Made by a program: the position numbers and the translations under genes. A stretch of DNA of 64,000 nucleotides, taken from assembly GCA_030141605.1 (NCBI GenBank), contig JAQGDQ010000264.1, forward strand, positions 157,001 through 221,000, read 5' to 3'. This stretch comes from Tubiluchus corallicola (lineage: Eukaryota; Priapulida; Priapulimorpha; Priapulimorphida; Tubiluchidae). The notes beneath the pieces are model-generated. The model did not search any database. It was not told where the DNA came from and saw only the letters and a program-made list of their open reading frames with translations. Shown here piece after piece: positions 26,096-38,424 of the stretch. Within the stretch, counting starts at the first letter, position 1. Each line of letters opens with the position of its first letter.

Positions 26096-28375
26096 TTAAC
26101 TTTTTTTACTCTTCTCATCCAATGTCGTGTGCATTGACATTGCTGATGATGATCTACCCGTTGATCCAGTGTGCACAGAACTGGAAGAGCTTTTTGATGA
26201 CGCAGCATCACGACGCTGAAGCGTTCCACAAGCAGCTGCAAACTGAGCTGCAAGAGGATGTCCAATCATCTGATACATCATTCGTTGATGCTGGTCTTGA
26301 GGAGTAAGTAGAGGATAACCTCCAACCAAACTAATAAGGCTTGGTCCACTTGGTGCCTGAGAGGTGGGTGTAGAGGGCAGCGCAGCTGTTGGTGGCGTAG
26401 GACGACCACCAGATGTCGGACTAATGGGGATGTGATTATGAGTGACAGACGAAGTTTGTGACGACTGTGCTGGGCTCCTAGTTTGCAAACGGCTGTGGAA
26501 TGCTTCCTGAAGAAGACTGTCACCATGTGGTCCATACGTGTTATTGATGCGAGAATTTCTACCATCTAGAGCCAGTCCTGGAGGAAGAGCAGCAGACAAT
26601 CTAGTATTGACAACCAGAAGGTGATCACGGCGAGCAGAAAGGCTGTTGACAAGATCCTCCAGTCTTTGATTTTCTGCTCTCAGGCTGTGAAGACAAGATA
26701 GCAATGCTGCTATATCGAAATGCTGAGACTGCTCCATCAACATCTGTGATCCTTGAGTCCATTGAGTTTCCAAGAGTTGTTCCATTGTGGTAGGGAATGA
26801 CGTGTGGCTAGATGATACAGTAGCTGGTGGTGATCTTGGTAAATGAGGACCAACAAGAGATGCTGCCAGATTACTAATTTGGGAAGATGAATAAGCTGAA
26901 GTAACACCATTTTCAAAATCACCATTGACGCCTGAATGATTAATGCTAGACAATAAGCTATTAGAAGACTGCTGGGTCGCATTAAACAAGAGATCTGCTG
27001 TTCCTGGAGCACTCCCCTTTGTTGCATCAGTACCAGAGAGCTTTCGCTTTGTTTTGCGTTTTTCCATTCGATGCCCTGATTTAGGACGTTTTGTTCCATA
27101 TGTGCTGGGCTGGTGCTCCATAGAAAGGTACTCACTGGTACTGGGTGTTTCTGTCAATGAATGTGTGGGCTGGGTGCTTTTTAAAGAACTTCCGTTAACA
27201 CATACAGAGCCAGAAGAACTTTCCCTTGATACATTAGAAATTAATTTTTCTGAATTCACCTTACTTTCTTTGGTCAGTGTATTGCAGTCAGCTGCCGGAA
27301 TAATACTACTGCTGTTACTGCATGTGTCAGACTTGAGGCTAGCAGTGTCTGTCCCAGACGATCCAGAATCAGATGTTTTAGGTTCAGTTTTTAGATTACC
27401 ATCACCTTGTGGTGATGATGTTCCATGTGTAGTGTCCATGCTCACACTTCCCCTTCTGTTCCTTGACCTACCCTTTTCTTTATCTGATGCAGTTATGCTG
27501 GCAAATGAAGCAGCTAAACTCGGAGTTATTGACGATTCGGTGAAATTTGCTGTGGTAAATTTTGAAACAGGTGAAGATGTCAAAGGTTTGTCGCAACCCT
27601 TGGTGACACTTGCAGTGGTGCTTGTGGGAACAGCTTCTGACACCACACATTGTTTTTCCTTCTTTTCCTTCTTCTCTATGGCTTTTGTTTGGCCTTCTTT
27701 TTTTATATCTTTTTCTAATAACATTGATTTTTCAAATGAAGCATCTGGACTTCCTATGTTTTCCAAAAGCACCGAAGGAGCAGGTTTAAATGCAGGTATA
27801 GTTTTTATATTGTCTTTCTTCTGTATTTTTTGATAATGGTATTGACAGTACCCGCAATATTTGACATTATCCACAAAATATCCAGCCTCTTCACAAAGAA
27901 GACCAGCTGCTTGTGCGCACGTTACGTGGAAGAAATGTCTGCATCCACTTTTGTTGCACTGCATGCATGCGCCCTGTGTAGCACGACTTTCTTTGCCTTG
28001 CTCTTCACATATATAACATACTTTATTGTATCGCTCATTCGGCACAAGCGACAAAGTTATTGGTTCCATTGTTGTTACATTACCAAATCGCACCTCTGGA
28101 ATATACAAAGCGCACACTACATGTGCCCACCCTCCATTATCAGTGCGTTTCAAAGCTCCTTCCTTTGAAGGGCATAGTTCACATTTTACTCTAGCAGCTC
28201 TCTCTTGTGATTCACATTTACGGCAAAACCAAGGACCTGTTGGTACTGTTACAATACCATAACACGCTTGGTGGACAGCAACGTTACAACCATGACCATC
28301 ACAGTATACTAAAGGATTTTCAGCCCAACCATGCTCATCAGAGCAAACACAACAGCCACCAACCATTTCCTTCAT
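26096..28375 (-). CDS. MLLT10: AF10/AF17 family protein (MLLT10-type), intronless
   Basis: AF10 is a nuclear chromatin reader that binds the DOT1L H3K79 methyltransferase. The reading frame is uninterrupted for 759 codons from the ATG at 28373-28375. An in-frame TGA lies nine codons upstream (28403-28405) with no AG between, so this is the true start. Residues about 5-195 form PHD finger, zinc knuckle and extended PHD (CCVCSDEHGWAENPLVYCDG, VHQACYG, PTGPWFCRKC, CELCPSKEGALKR, GWAHVVCALY, CYICEEQ, CRHFFHVTCAQ, YCGYCQYHY), very close to the family. A Ser/Thr/Lys-rich middle contains a basic GTKRPKSGHRMEKRKTKRKL stretch. Residues about 530-597 hold the octapeptide motif (EQLLETQW) and a leucine zipper, the DOT1L-binding module. 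The tail is Ser-rich, ending EKSKKS. Shorter than human AF10 (about 1030-1070 residues) and unusual in having no intron. Confidence 0.95.
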   Translation of the reverse strand: MKEMVGGCCVCSDEHGWAENPLVYCDGHGCNVAVHQACYGIVTVPTGPWFCRKCESQERAARVKCELCPSKEGALKRTDNGGWAHVVCALYIPEVRFGNVTTMEPITLSLVPNERYNKVCYICEEQGKESRATQGACMQCNKSGCRHFFHVTCAQAAGLLCEEAGYFVDNVKYCGYCQYHYQKIQKKDNIKTIPAFKPAPSVLLENIGSPDASFEKSMLLEKDIKKEGQTKAIEKKEKKEKQCVVSEAVPTSTTASVTKGCDKPLTSSPVSKFTTANFTESSITPSLAASFASITASDKEKGRSRNRRGSVSMDTTHGTSSPQGDGNLKTEPKTSDSGSSGTDTASLKSDTCSNSSSIIPAADCNTLTKESKVNSEKLISNVSRESSSGSVCVNGSSLKSTQPTHSLTETPSTSEYLSMEHQPSTYGTKRPKSGHRMEKRKTKRKLSGTDATKGSAPGTADLLFNATQQSSNSLLSSINHSGVNGDFENGVTSAYSSSQISNLAASLVGPHLPRSPPATVSSSHTSFPTTMEQLLETQWTQGSQMLMEQSQHFDIAALLSCLHSLRAENQRLEDLVNSLSARRDHLLVVNTRLSAALPPGLALDGRNSRINNTYGPHGDSLLQEAFHSRLQTRSPAQSSQTSSVTHNHIPISPTSGGRPTPPTAALPSTPTSQAPSGPSLISLVGGYPLLTPQDQHQRMMYQMIGHPLAAQFAAACGTLQRRDAASSKSSSSSVHTGSTGRSSSAMSMHTTLDEKSKKS

Positions 28376-28748
28376 GTTGCGCGATCCCAAAGGAATCGAA
28401 TATCAAAGAAGTGCACTATACATATAATTAAGAATAAACGCCATAGAACGCAAAAGCAAAATTTAGCGGCAATTAAAAAAGAAGAACCTTTGCGTTTACC
28501 ACTACAAGTGGTATGTAATACTTTTAATTAAGGGTGACTTTAGCAAGTAGATTCTTAATAATAACGTTCCACATTTCATTATTTTAGCTTGAATTGAGAG
28601 AAAATCGCCCAAAATCAAGAAACACCTTCCACAAACGTAGACATTTTCCTAAATTTTGTAGCTGGCAAAAGCGGAAACCTTAAAATTCAGTTATAACCTT
28701 GATCGAAAAAACATACTCATTTGTCAGGTGCCGCCACATGTGCACATT
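28376..28748. promoter_or_regulatory. Shared divergent promoter region, AF10 / EMC1
   Basis: Only 373 bases separate the AF10 start codon (minus strand) from the EMC1 start codon (plus strand). Both 5' UTRs and core promoters must lie here unless upstream non-coding exons exist. No clear TATA box or CpG island is visible. The role is inferred from geometry only. Confidence 0.5.
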
Positions 28749-31700
28749 ATGGCAGCCTCCTTGAAAGCATTTTTGATAGTTGCACAGTTAATTTTATCAA
28801 TTTTTATTTCAAAATCGTGTTATGCACTTTATGCTGACCAAGTAGGAAAGTTTGATTGGTAAGCCCAGCAGTTTACGGGATTCAAGTTCAATGCTTCTGT
28901 CCCTTTTGTCACAGGGTAGATTACCACAATAGCCATCATTTGGAGTTTGATGTATGCAGGAGTTGCGTGATCGCGAATTTTGGCAAATGTCATTATTTTT
29001 ACAATTTTGTTTTGTGCAGTCGTTACAAGCTATATTGCACTAGTGTAGATGCGGTTCCCCAACATAATACACAATTCTGCAAGTACTGGTAAACCAGAGC
29101 AAAGTACATCATTTTGAGAGTTGATATCCACATAATGTCTTAATTTTGTCATAATACCAATAGTTTTGTTCATTTTAGATGAAATATTTTGCATATGCGT
29201 GTGCCAAGATAATTTGTTGTCTATGAAGATGCCAAGATATTTAATGTATAGTACTCGCTGGATGATACTATTGTTCATACATACTTTGAAGTTGTCTGGA
29301 ATATTAATGGATTTTCTAGATATTATCATATACTTCATTTTATTTAAGTTAACGGTCAGGTAATTAGAGTATAATGTATGGAGTATGTTTCTCGCAACAT
29401 AATGCATGTTCTGTTGTATATTCTTGTTTCTTACACTTAGGATATAGAAACCTTCAAATTTACTTACTTTGAAATTACGTATCAACTCCATTATGTTTAA
29501 CTTGATTTCCATTATATTTTTAATATCCGTGAACACACACTTCCTAATATACTGTTATTTTTCATATTTCTCCCTATCAAGGAATTTTGTTTTGTCATTC
29601 TTTGTATTCTATCTTTATGCTCTTGCAATATTTCCTGCTCTATAGCTTTTTTATTTCTCTTTTCCAACCTGATTTCTTAATTTCACTATTTCTGAGTTGC
29701 TCCTTCGTGTTTTTCATTCCATAATTTCACTTATTTCCAAATGCCAACATTCTTTATGTGCTCTTTTTTCTTGCTTAATTACTGCTTGTTTTGCTAATCT
29801 ATTTTTACCTGACTACATCAGTGAATAATAAAACTTAAATTGTAAATTTAATGATGAAATTCTAAATAAGCGCAGTGACTTTTCTTATCAATGCACTAAC
29901 ATAACGCGTAATTTTTTGTTCATTAAATTAGATCTTAAATCGAAATTGTTTAAAACTTATTGTCTTTGTTTTTATAGTTCTCAAATAAGGCAACTATATA
30001 ACCCATTCATAAACCGCATTGAAATTTTGTGAAGCTTAGCTGTTCACATATTGTATAATTTCTCATACTCAGTTTTTACCGTATATTGCAACACTTGTAG
30101 ACCTGAGGCTTAGTTTTGTAAAATATTCATTAAATGTTATGTATGCGGTTTAAATTGCCAAAACAATGTATTGTAACCGTGTTTTCATTGGTTTTTTTAG
30201 TGGTTAATTTTTTATGGAGATACTGTGTGAGTTGGCAAATGTCTTATGTAATTGTTTAGGTTTTAGGTTTAGGCAATCATAGTAAATTTACTAATTGCTA
30301 CCTTCCATTTAGGTCACAAAGATATCTAGGAAAAGTCAAGTATGCATATTTTGATCATTCCACTCACAAAGCTCCGCGCATTATCGTAGCATCGGAGAAA
30401 AACGTCGTGGCATCTTTAAATTCCAGATCAGGTGACATCCGTAAGTATTACTTTTTAATTTCTAGTACTGCAGCGCAATCCTTGTTTTAATATTGTTTAC
30501 CAAATATAAGTTACATAATCAGTCTAACTCTTGAAATTAACTTGGCTAAAAACCATCTCATCTTATATAATGATATACAGTGGGTGCCGCTTAGTAGACT
30601 CACAATAGGATGGAAGAGTTTTGGCTCAATTAACCAACTGATTCAATTAGCCGATAGGTGTAGGCTATTACTACTATAGAAGTACGAGTCGTCACTTATC
30701 AGGTTAGTATGCATTGCAAAGGCTTTAATGAATTTGGAAATGAATTAATGTCAAAATTCCTATGTGCAATTATTTAAGAATACTAATTTATATAAGTGAA
30801 TTAATAAAAAACGAAAACAAAAGATCACACAAATCTGATTATGACCATTAAAAATTAAGAAAATTCATGCAAGGTCATTTGCTTCATTTCTTCACGAAGA
30901 AGTTGGCTTATGAAATTCTCATAATAATAAAAACATTGATAATCTGTTGCTGTATGCTATACGTGTTCAGGCAAAACACCTAGTTGCCTAATGCTTGAGC
31001 TGCAGTTGGTAATGACCTTGTTTCTCCTGTGAAAAGCAGCAGGAACTTCAAAAACGCACGGCTAGAGCTGGGCAAGTGATTAAACGTTTAGCTTCCAGAA
31101 ACAATGAGGTTAACTACTGCGAACCAGTGGGTTACATCTTTAAAGCAAAACCACTGCGCTAACATATTAACACACATGATAAACATACTGTACCTGCTTA
31201 GAAACAAAGCTATACCTAACATGACTGTTTCTACGTATATTACAGTGCACAAAAATCGAAGTGAAGATGAAGTAAAAGCAGCAAAAGCTGTTTGGACACA
31301 CATTAATGTCTTATTTTAAGTATGTGAAGGAAAAATATTAAATCAATTATGCTTAGTTATTTGAGTCAATTACCGATAGTTTTTATATACATTTGTATTG
31401 GAGCAGCCCTTATCGGGCATATCTGAGTCAAATAAGTGACTGGTTCTAATAACCGTGAGTATAATAAATGGCACCTACTATAACGGTATGTATGAGAATG
31501 TAGCTGGTTACTAACACTTATCAAGCCAAAGTGTCTCTGGAACAGTTTACTAACCTAATGAAGTCGTTTGATTCCGAAATACAGCTGTATATTTCCCTTA
31601 CATACTTTATTTTAATACGACTTGGATCCAATAATGCCTGAAGTTGGCAAACTGGCTATGAACTAGCAACTTTCAAAACCCCACACCTTAATGAAACCTA

Positions 31701-34700
31701 ACTAATTTTAACAAAGGTTTTGCTGTTGTCAATTTGAAACTTTTCTCTTACTCCTGATAATATTAGTTGTCAAAAACATACCAGTGCATAGTCAAAGAGC
31801 ATATGAAGCCACTTTGTCTACATTGTTAACACGAAAAATGAATTAAAGTGAGTTTTTCTTAGGTGAATTGAGAAAGATGAAGCACACAAATACTGCCAAT
31901 TGCTAAATTGCTATTCACTAGGAATACCAGCATTTGTCTGAATCGATTCATTAAATAACACTGTTTTTTTATAGACTGGCGCCAAATCTTAGAAAAAGAT
32001 TCTATAGGAAGAATTGATAGTCTCATTGTTTACAATAACGGTAAGTGTGATCAGTAAAATGTTTATTGGAATAATTTAAAGGTCTACATCAGGGATGTTA
32101 CCGAAACTGAATTTACTAACCAAAACCAAAACCGAAATGTATCAAACATAAGAAACCGATACCGAACAGAAGCATTTTTGCAAAACCAGCTATTATTAAA
32201 ACTGAAAAAAGAAAATTCTAAAATATGTAAAATATTTTATTTTTTGTTTGTCTGCTTTATTTGCTATGATGCAACGTAACTGATAAAAAAACAAAGATAT
32301 TTTATAGTTTTATAGTATAGAACCTCAAGTTTAATTGTGTGGGTTTACATTAAAAAAATTAATGATTAACATTTGCAGATCATAATGTTTCATTAAAATA
32401 AAGAAATTTTATTTTGTTGACATTTTGTGGCCTATATTTCATAAATTATCAAATTAAATGCGATTTTGCGCAAATAAATTCAAACGTTATTTTAATATTT
32501 CAGTGGAGTGGGCCTGCGGGCCCTGAAACTTCACAGTAGTCAGCACTGAAGATATGCCACACTACTGTGAAAAGCACGTCACAAACTGTTACGTAAACAA
32601 AATTTTTGCTTTATTTGAACTATTTTAGCCAAGATTTTTCAGCTGTTTTTGACATCTAGGGAAAAGAAAAGGTAAAATGAATTAATACTAGTAAAACCTC
32701 TGAAAAGTGCTGCCGAAAATTATCTGAAATTTCGGCTACGAAGCTTAGTGAATTTCGCCACAACCGAAACTTAACTGAAAGTGCAATTATCGGCAAACCG
32801 AAAACTCCGTTTCGGTAACACCCCTGTTCTATATAACCCCAACAGATGTTGAAGTTTTTTTTTAACTAATTATCATGATTACACAAAGAACTCATGGTTA
32901 CTGTTAAACAAAAGAAACGTATAAATTAAATAACTTACCATTTTCTAACGAATTTCGAACGCATGCATTGCCATAAAGAATGCCATGTTTCATATCTTTG
33001 GCGAGAATGACATACGTAGACTAGAAAACGTCTTTGTTTACCGATCTTTAGTGACTTACTGACTGTATATGCTTAACGTAATTTATGTCGCGCAACAAAA
33101 ATGGTGGTTTTTTTAAATTTAACACCGCTAACAATGAAGTGATAAAAAAACTAAAAGAAATAAGTTTTACAGTACGTTTCTTAATAAAATAAATTGAATA
33201 TTCATAATGAGAGTAAGATTTTAAGTTGTAAAAGTTTATATTACAGTAAGGGTTTAGTTTGGCTTTAAAGGTAAATAATCTTAATAATATGGTTAATATA
33301 GTTTTTTTATTTTTTGAATTGCTTTTCAGCCTAGAATTTTGCAGAAATAAATCTTGAGTTCGATATATCTAACAAGTTGGAGCAGATATCAGATATAGAA
33401 TTTGCAACATCATAATGATACCTTCTGTTATTCGCTCTGCTTATTAATGTTTAGCTAGCATAAAATTTACCTTATTGCTTAACTTAAAACCACATAAATG
33501 CTTCATACAAATTGTTTCGCATGCATTATGTACAATTATTGTTGCTATATATATATATGAATATTGTTCCAATATATATATTATATCTCACGCATCTGGC
33601 AAAGTAGGGATAATTTATTCCTACTATTTGAGTTTCATTGCATTGAACTGTACAATGTATTGCACTGCAGATTGTCATCATCTTACTGTTCAATTTTTTT
33701 AGATGTATTGACTGTATCAGGCGGTGGTTTAGTCCGTTGTTGGCAAGCTGCAACAGGTATACTTAACTGGGAGACTTTTACTTCTGATACTTCACTATCA
33801 CAAAGGTAACTTAGTGACTATACAATCAACCAACATGTAGCAGATTTTGTTAATAATACACATCTTTGTGAAATTATTATACACATTATTGTAAAGATAT
33901 ATTTTTGTTTTTTTGTGTCGACTAAGGCATTTTTTACATATTTAGTTTTTTTTTGTTCTTGAACTGCCTCTGGTTGAGTTTTTATCTTCTTCTTTATTTT
34001 TAGCATGGCTCCATCTGAGCCAGTGCTTCTCAACCTTTACAATCCACTTCCCCACTTGAAAAAAGCATTCTCCGCCATTCACCTATAGCACTATAAAACA
34101 TCAAATTACTAAAGACGTGTTAGTTAATTAGTATTTCAAACTTATTCTGAAGAACACAGTGTCACGGATTTACACATAAAGTGCAATGGAGATGTCAAAA
34201 CCGTGGTTGAGTGAGAACCTTGTGCTTGGTATTCTTGAACAAGACTCTTAACATCTGGAACTAGCTTCGTTAATTTCTACCGGAAATCGCCACTTTCAGT
34301 AATGTCCAGACTGCCTCGTTTTTTTGTCAAGATATCTGCTACGGCGCTAAATGCACCCTCCATGAGATACGACGTGGGGAACGGTAATAGCAAGTTTTGT
34401 GCTTGTGCACTCAAATTTGGATAGTTTTCAACGATTTCTTCGTCAAGCCACATGACCTGGCACTTTGCTCTGTTAATAAGTTCAGCTGATGAGTCATTCT
34501 GAAGATCAGCGAGTTCATTTTGGAACAGTTGCTCAACGTCACCGAGATCAACCAATTTATATTGAGTAAGCCACCCAGGAAAGTCCATCTCACTCAAGTC
34601 GACGAAACTCTGTGTGAAGTCTGTTACCATACTTTGTAGGTGACATGTGATCACAGCCAAATCCTTATCTGAAACATCAGCACAAGAACTCAAACGAATG

Positions 34701-37700
34701 AAGTTCACAAACTCCCAGCTCGATATTTCCATTCTGTATTGATGAAGTTTGGTAACAAAACCAAATATCTTCCTTTTTGAATCCAGGAGAGTTTTGTTTG
34801 CACCTTGCAACTCCGCATTCAAACCGTTGAGCTTTCCAAAAATGTCGGCCAGGTAACAGACTTGTGCTTTTGCTTCGTCCCCTCGTAAGACAGCTATTTC
34901 GTCTTTATCAGCCAGAAACTCAGCCAAAGTATCATACAACTCGACAAACCGATCTAAGCAGTTCCCCTTCGACAGCCAGCACACTTCTGCATGCAATATC
35001 AAGCGAACATGAGTTTCATCCATTTGGGAACAGAAGTCTTTGAAAAGGCGTTCTTGTTTAGCATTTGCCTTGATTAGGTTGATACACATAATAACCGCTT
35101 TCATGACAGTGTTCAATTCTGGCGAAAGGTTTTTAGCCACAAGATTCTCTCGATGAATGACACAGTGCACAGTCAACATGCCAGGATTTTCATGCTTCAT
35201 CAACTTTAGAACTCCTTGCCGTCTACCCATCATAGCTGGAGCACCATCCGCTTCACACGATATTACATTTTGTAATGGAATACGTGATTCTGTCATGTAT
35301 TTGGTATATATTGTGTAGATATCTGCCGCAGTAGTCGTTGTTTTTAGCAGTTCACAAAACAACATCTCCTCCCTGAATTGTCCGTTCTCTATATATCGCA
35401 CATAAGTGAGTAGTAACGGTTCACTTTGCATACTGTCGACTCATCCATCTGCAATGTGAACTTCCTGTTTCTTAGTTTGGATATCAGTTCTTCATGAACA
35501 TCCGTTGCCATTTTATCGATTCGCCGGCCTATGGTATCGTTACTGAGAGGGACAGAATCAACTCTGGCTGCATCGTCGCCGTTCTGTAGTACAGTGCGAG
35601 CAAATATTGATAATGCCGGCTTGATCAACTTTTCACCGATTGCATGAGGTTTTCCATTCTTTACGATCAATAAAGATATTTCGTAACTGGCTGCCAACCC
35701 GCGATCCAAATTTGACACTTGTTTACGGAACAATTACTCGATTGACTGGTTTCTCTTTTTCCCGTTTCAGCTTCAAGTCTTTGAAATATTTGACTGGTTT
35801 TGTGGCATACTCCTGATGTTTCGCCTTCAAATGCTGTTCAAGTTTCACTGGTTTCATAGAATCATTGCAGAAAGTTTGATCACATAACAGACACAGTGGT
35901 AATCGCTCATCGTGAATTGTTGCAATAAATCAAAACTTCAGATAATCAATTGAGTATTTTCAAACTTTCACCTTCGCTTTCTTAGCCATGATGTTTATTT
36001 ACCAGGACACTAGCTTTGGTCTGTGTTACTGCCAAGAATAATGCACAATACAGAGCCTATTGTTGCATAGACACTGAGAAAGACAAGTGTATGGAATCAA
36101 ATTGGGAATCCCCATTCAGGTTTCCAAATTTCACCCCCGAGGATTTCGAATTCACCCCTGGGGGTGCGCATGGACCCCGGTTGAGAAGCACTGATCTAAG
36201 TAATGGGAGCTTTTCTTTAAATAACAGTTGAAAGTCACCAGCACATAGTAACTAACATTTTTTTCTTTAATAAGCAGGCATTTAAAATAAAATATAATTA
36301 TGTTAGTGTATGTTATGTACATGCAAATACAAGTTTTTATGAAGTTGTCTGAAATTATCACATGTACTGCCACCAACAAAATAAAAGTGTTTTTGGCTTA
36401 TAGTTTTTGAATTAGAAGCTGGCAATATAGCATCATTTGTTGTATAAGCAGGCTTAATATTTTCACTTTTTAGCTGGTATTAACTCTGTGTTGTCAAAGC
36501 TCCTAATGTGTACTGACCTCAAGCATTTAATTTTGTTTTCAGTTTGCACTCTATAGTGACATATGATAATAAAGGTTTGCTGGTTCTAAATGCACATAAC
36601 CTTCATTTATTGTCACTGCCTAATGGAAAAATTAAATGGGCAATTTCACTGCCAGATCAGTAAGTACTCTGTTCATATTTTTACTATTAGGTGAAATCTC
36701 TTATATTAATATTCTTGGTATGGGCTTAATATATAAGATTCGAGGCTACAGCCCGGACGAGGGCACCATTTGGGGCGATCTATACATCAAACGAAAGGTC
36801 TCGATCTAGTGTCTTCTCATTGATGGTTTATTTTTCGAATCGGGCCCTCCGGGAGGAATGGGGGGCGAAAAACCTCCAAAAATGGCCCCTTTTCGGCCGT
36901 TTTTTGCAAAAGTTATACGGCTGAGATGTAGAGAACGGGAACAGGCCGAGGGGGGTGCTGGGTATGGATAGATAGCCCGTTCAGCGGTGGGTGTAGTATG
37001 GATTATTAATACGAAATCTTTTAGAATAAAAGCTGAAATAGACTTTAAGTAAATAAATAAATAAAAAATAAATTTACACACTTATCTGTTTATAGTTATA
37101 TTTGTTTTACTCGGGCCAGTGTGGAGAGTGATGCAACAACAAACTGAGAATTATGATGCAGTCAAAATAATTTGACATTGTTTCTGACATGATAAGAAAC
37201 TGAAAATTTTTCAAACAATACTTTACAGAATTTGACCCTGAAATGACATAACCTCAGGGTTATGATTTTGCTTTCACTGAATTTACCTATTATAATCAAC
37301 TAAGAATTTTAAAAATAACTGATATATATAACCTAGAAATGGCTAAATTTGTTTACAAATTCAAGAATCATGAGCTAGCCAAACTATTTAATGGATACTT
37401 GAGTGAACCTTCAGCTTTGCATAACTACCAAACGCGGTTTGCATCTTGTAATACCTACAGTGTTAAAAGATGCAATACAACCAAAGCTCAACGTTCACTC
37501 AAGTATCAAGGCCCACGAATTTGGAACTCTATTCCTCAGAAGTTCAAAAACAAATCTCTTAATTACCTTGTGTCAAACTACAAAAACATACTTATTTCTC
37601 TTTATACCTAGTCTTGGAATTGTTTTCACAACTAAAACTTATACTAATATTACACTCCATTTGAACTTGCCAAACCGTATATAAATATGAATGGTTAAAA

Positions 37701-38363
37701 CTCAATTATTATATGTGCTGAAGATCTTAACCCTAACTTAACAGTGATACTAACCATGAATTTTACCATAGAGATAGTTAAAATGGAAATAGTAACAATG
37801 ACATCTTTATATATATTATTGCACTGCTACTTGTGAAATTGTACATTATGTTATGTCTATACCCCAATTGCCTGATAGTCTTAACAACTTTGTTTTTTTA
37901 TTATTATTACTTTTTTCTGCTAGGTAGGCATATTTATGTGTATTTGTATGTGTATATGTATGTGTATATATGAGCATATATATATGTGTGTATGTATATG
38001 CGCATAAATAAGCGCATGGGTATCCAATTGGGTATATAATATATGCACGTGTATCTATGTGTATATATGTATATATAAATATATATATGTAGCCATTAGT
38101 ACTATTCATTAATCTATTCACCATTCACTATTCTGAAAATCTTCATCAAGATAATTGCGCATATGACTAATTAATAATAGTAACATTACTTACTGGGTGG
38201 TTGACTTTGGTAACTTTTAGTTTTTCGCCACCCTTTCACCAATCACTTGAACACCATTGACTCATAATTTATTCATTTAATAACTTTGTCACTTAATATC
38301 ATATTACCATATTATCGTACCATGCATTGTGTTTGTCTTGTAAAAAAAGGTGATAAATAAAGA

Positions 38364-38424
<61 letters not shown>

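Larger units (their letters stand above)
37321..38424 (+). mobile_element. 3' end of a CR1/L2-like LINE with (TTAC)n tail
   Basis: The frame 37339-37611 reads [20 protein letters not shown], then HNYQTRFAS and [16 protein letters not shown], the typical C-terminus of CR1/L2-like reverse-transcriptase proteins. A 3' UTR follows with a TG/TA-rich stretch (37934-38100), ending in about 15 copies of TTAC/ACTT at 38364-38424, the usual microsatellite tail of these LINEs. It is 5'-truncated, with plus orientation inside EMC1 intron 5. Confidence 0.8.

Noticed and set aside
26943-27833. 296-codon plus-strand frame
   Set aside because: It is antisense to the Ser-rich middle of AF10; codon composition there leaves the opposite strand open. 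No recognisable domain.
33540-33590. TA-rich palindrome near EMC1 exon 4
   Set aside because: Short AT microsatellite sequence; palindromy is expected by composition.
36806-37081. Minus-strand frame through the GC-rich island
   Set aside because: Pro/Ser composition follows the G/C runs; no family resemblance.
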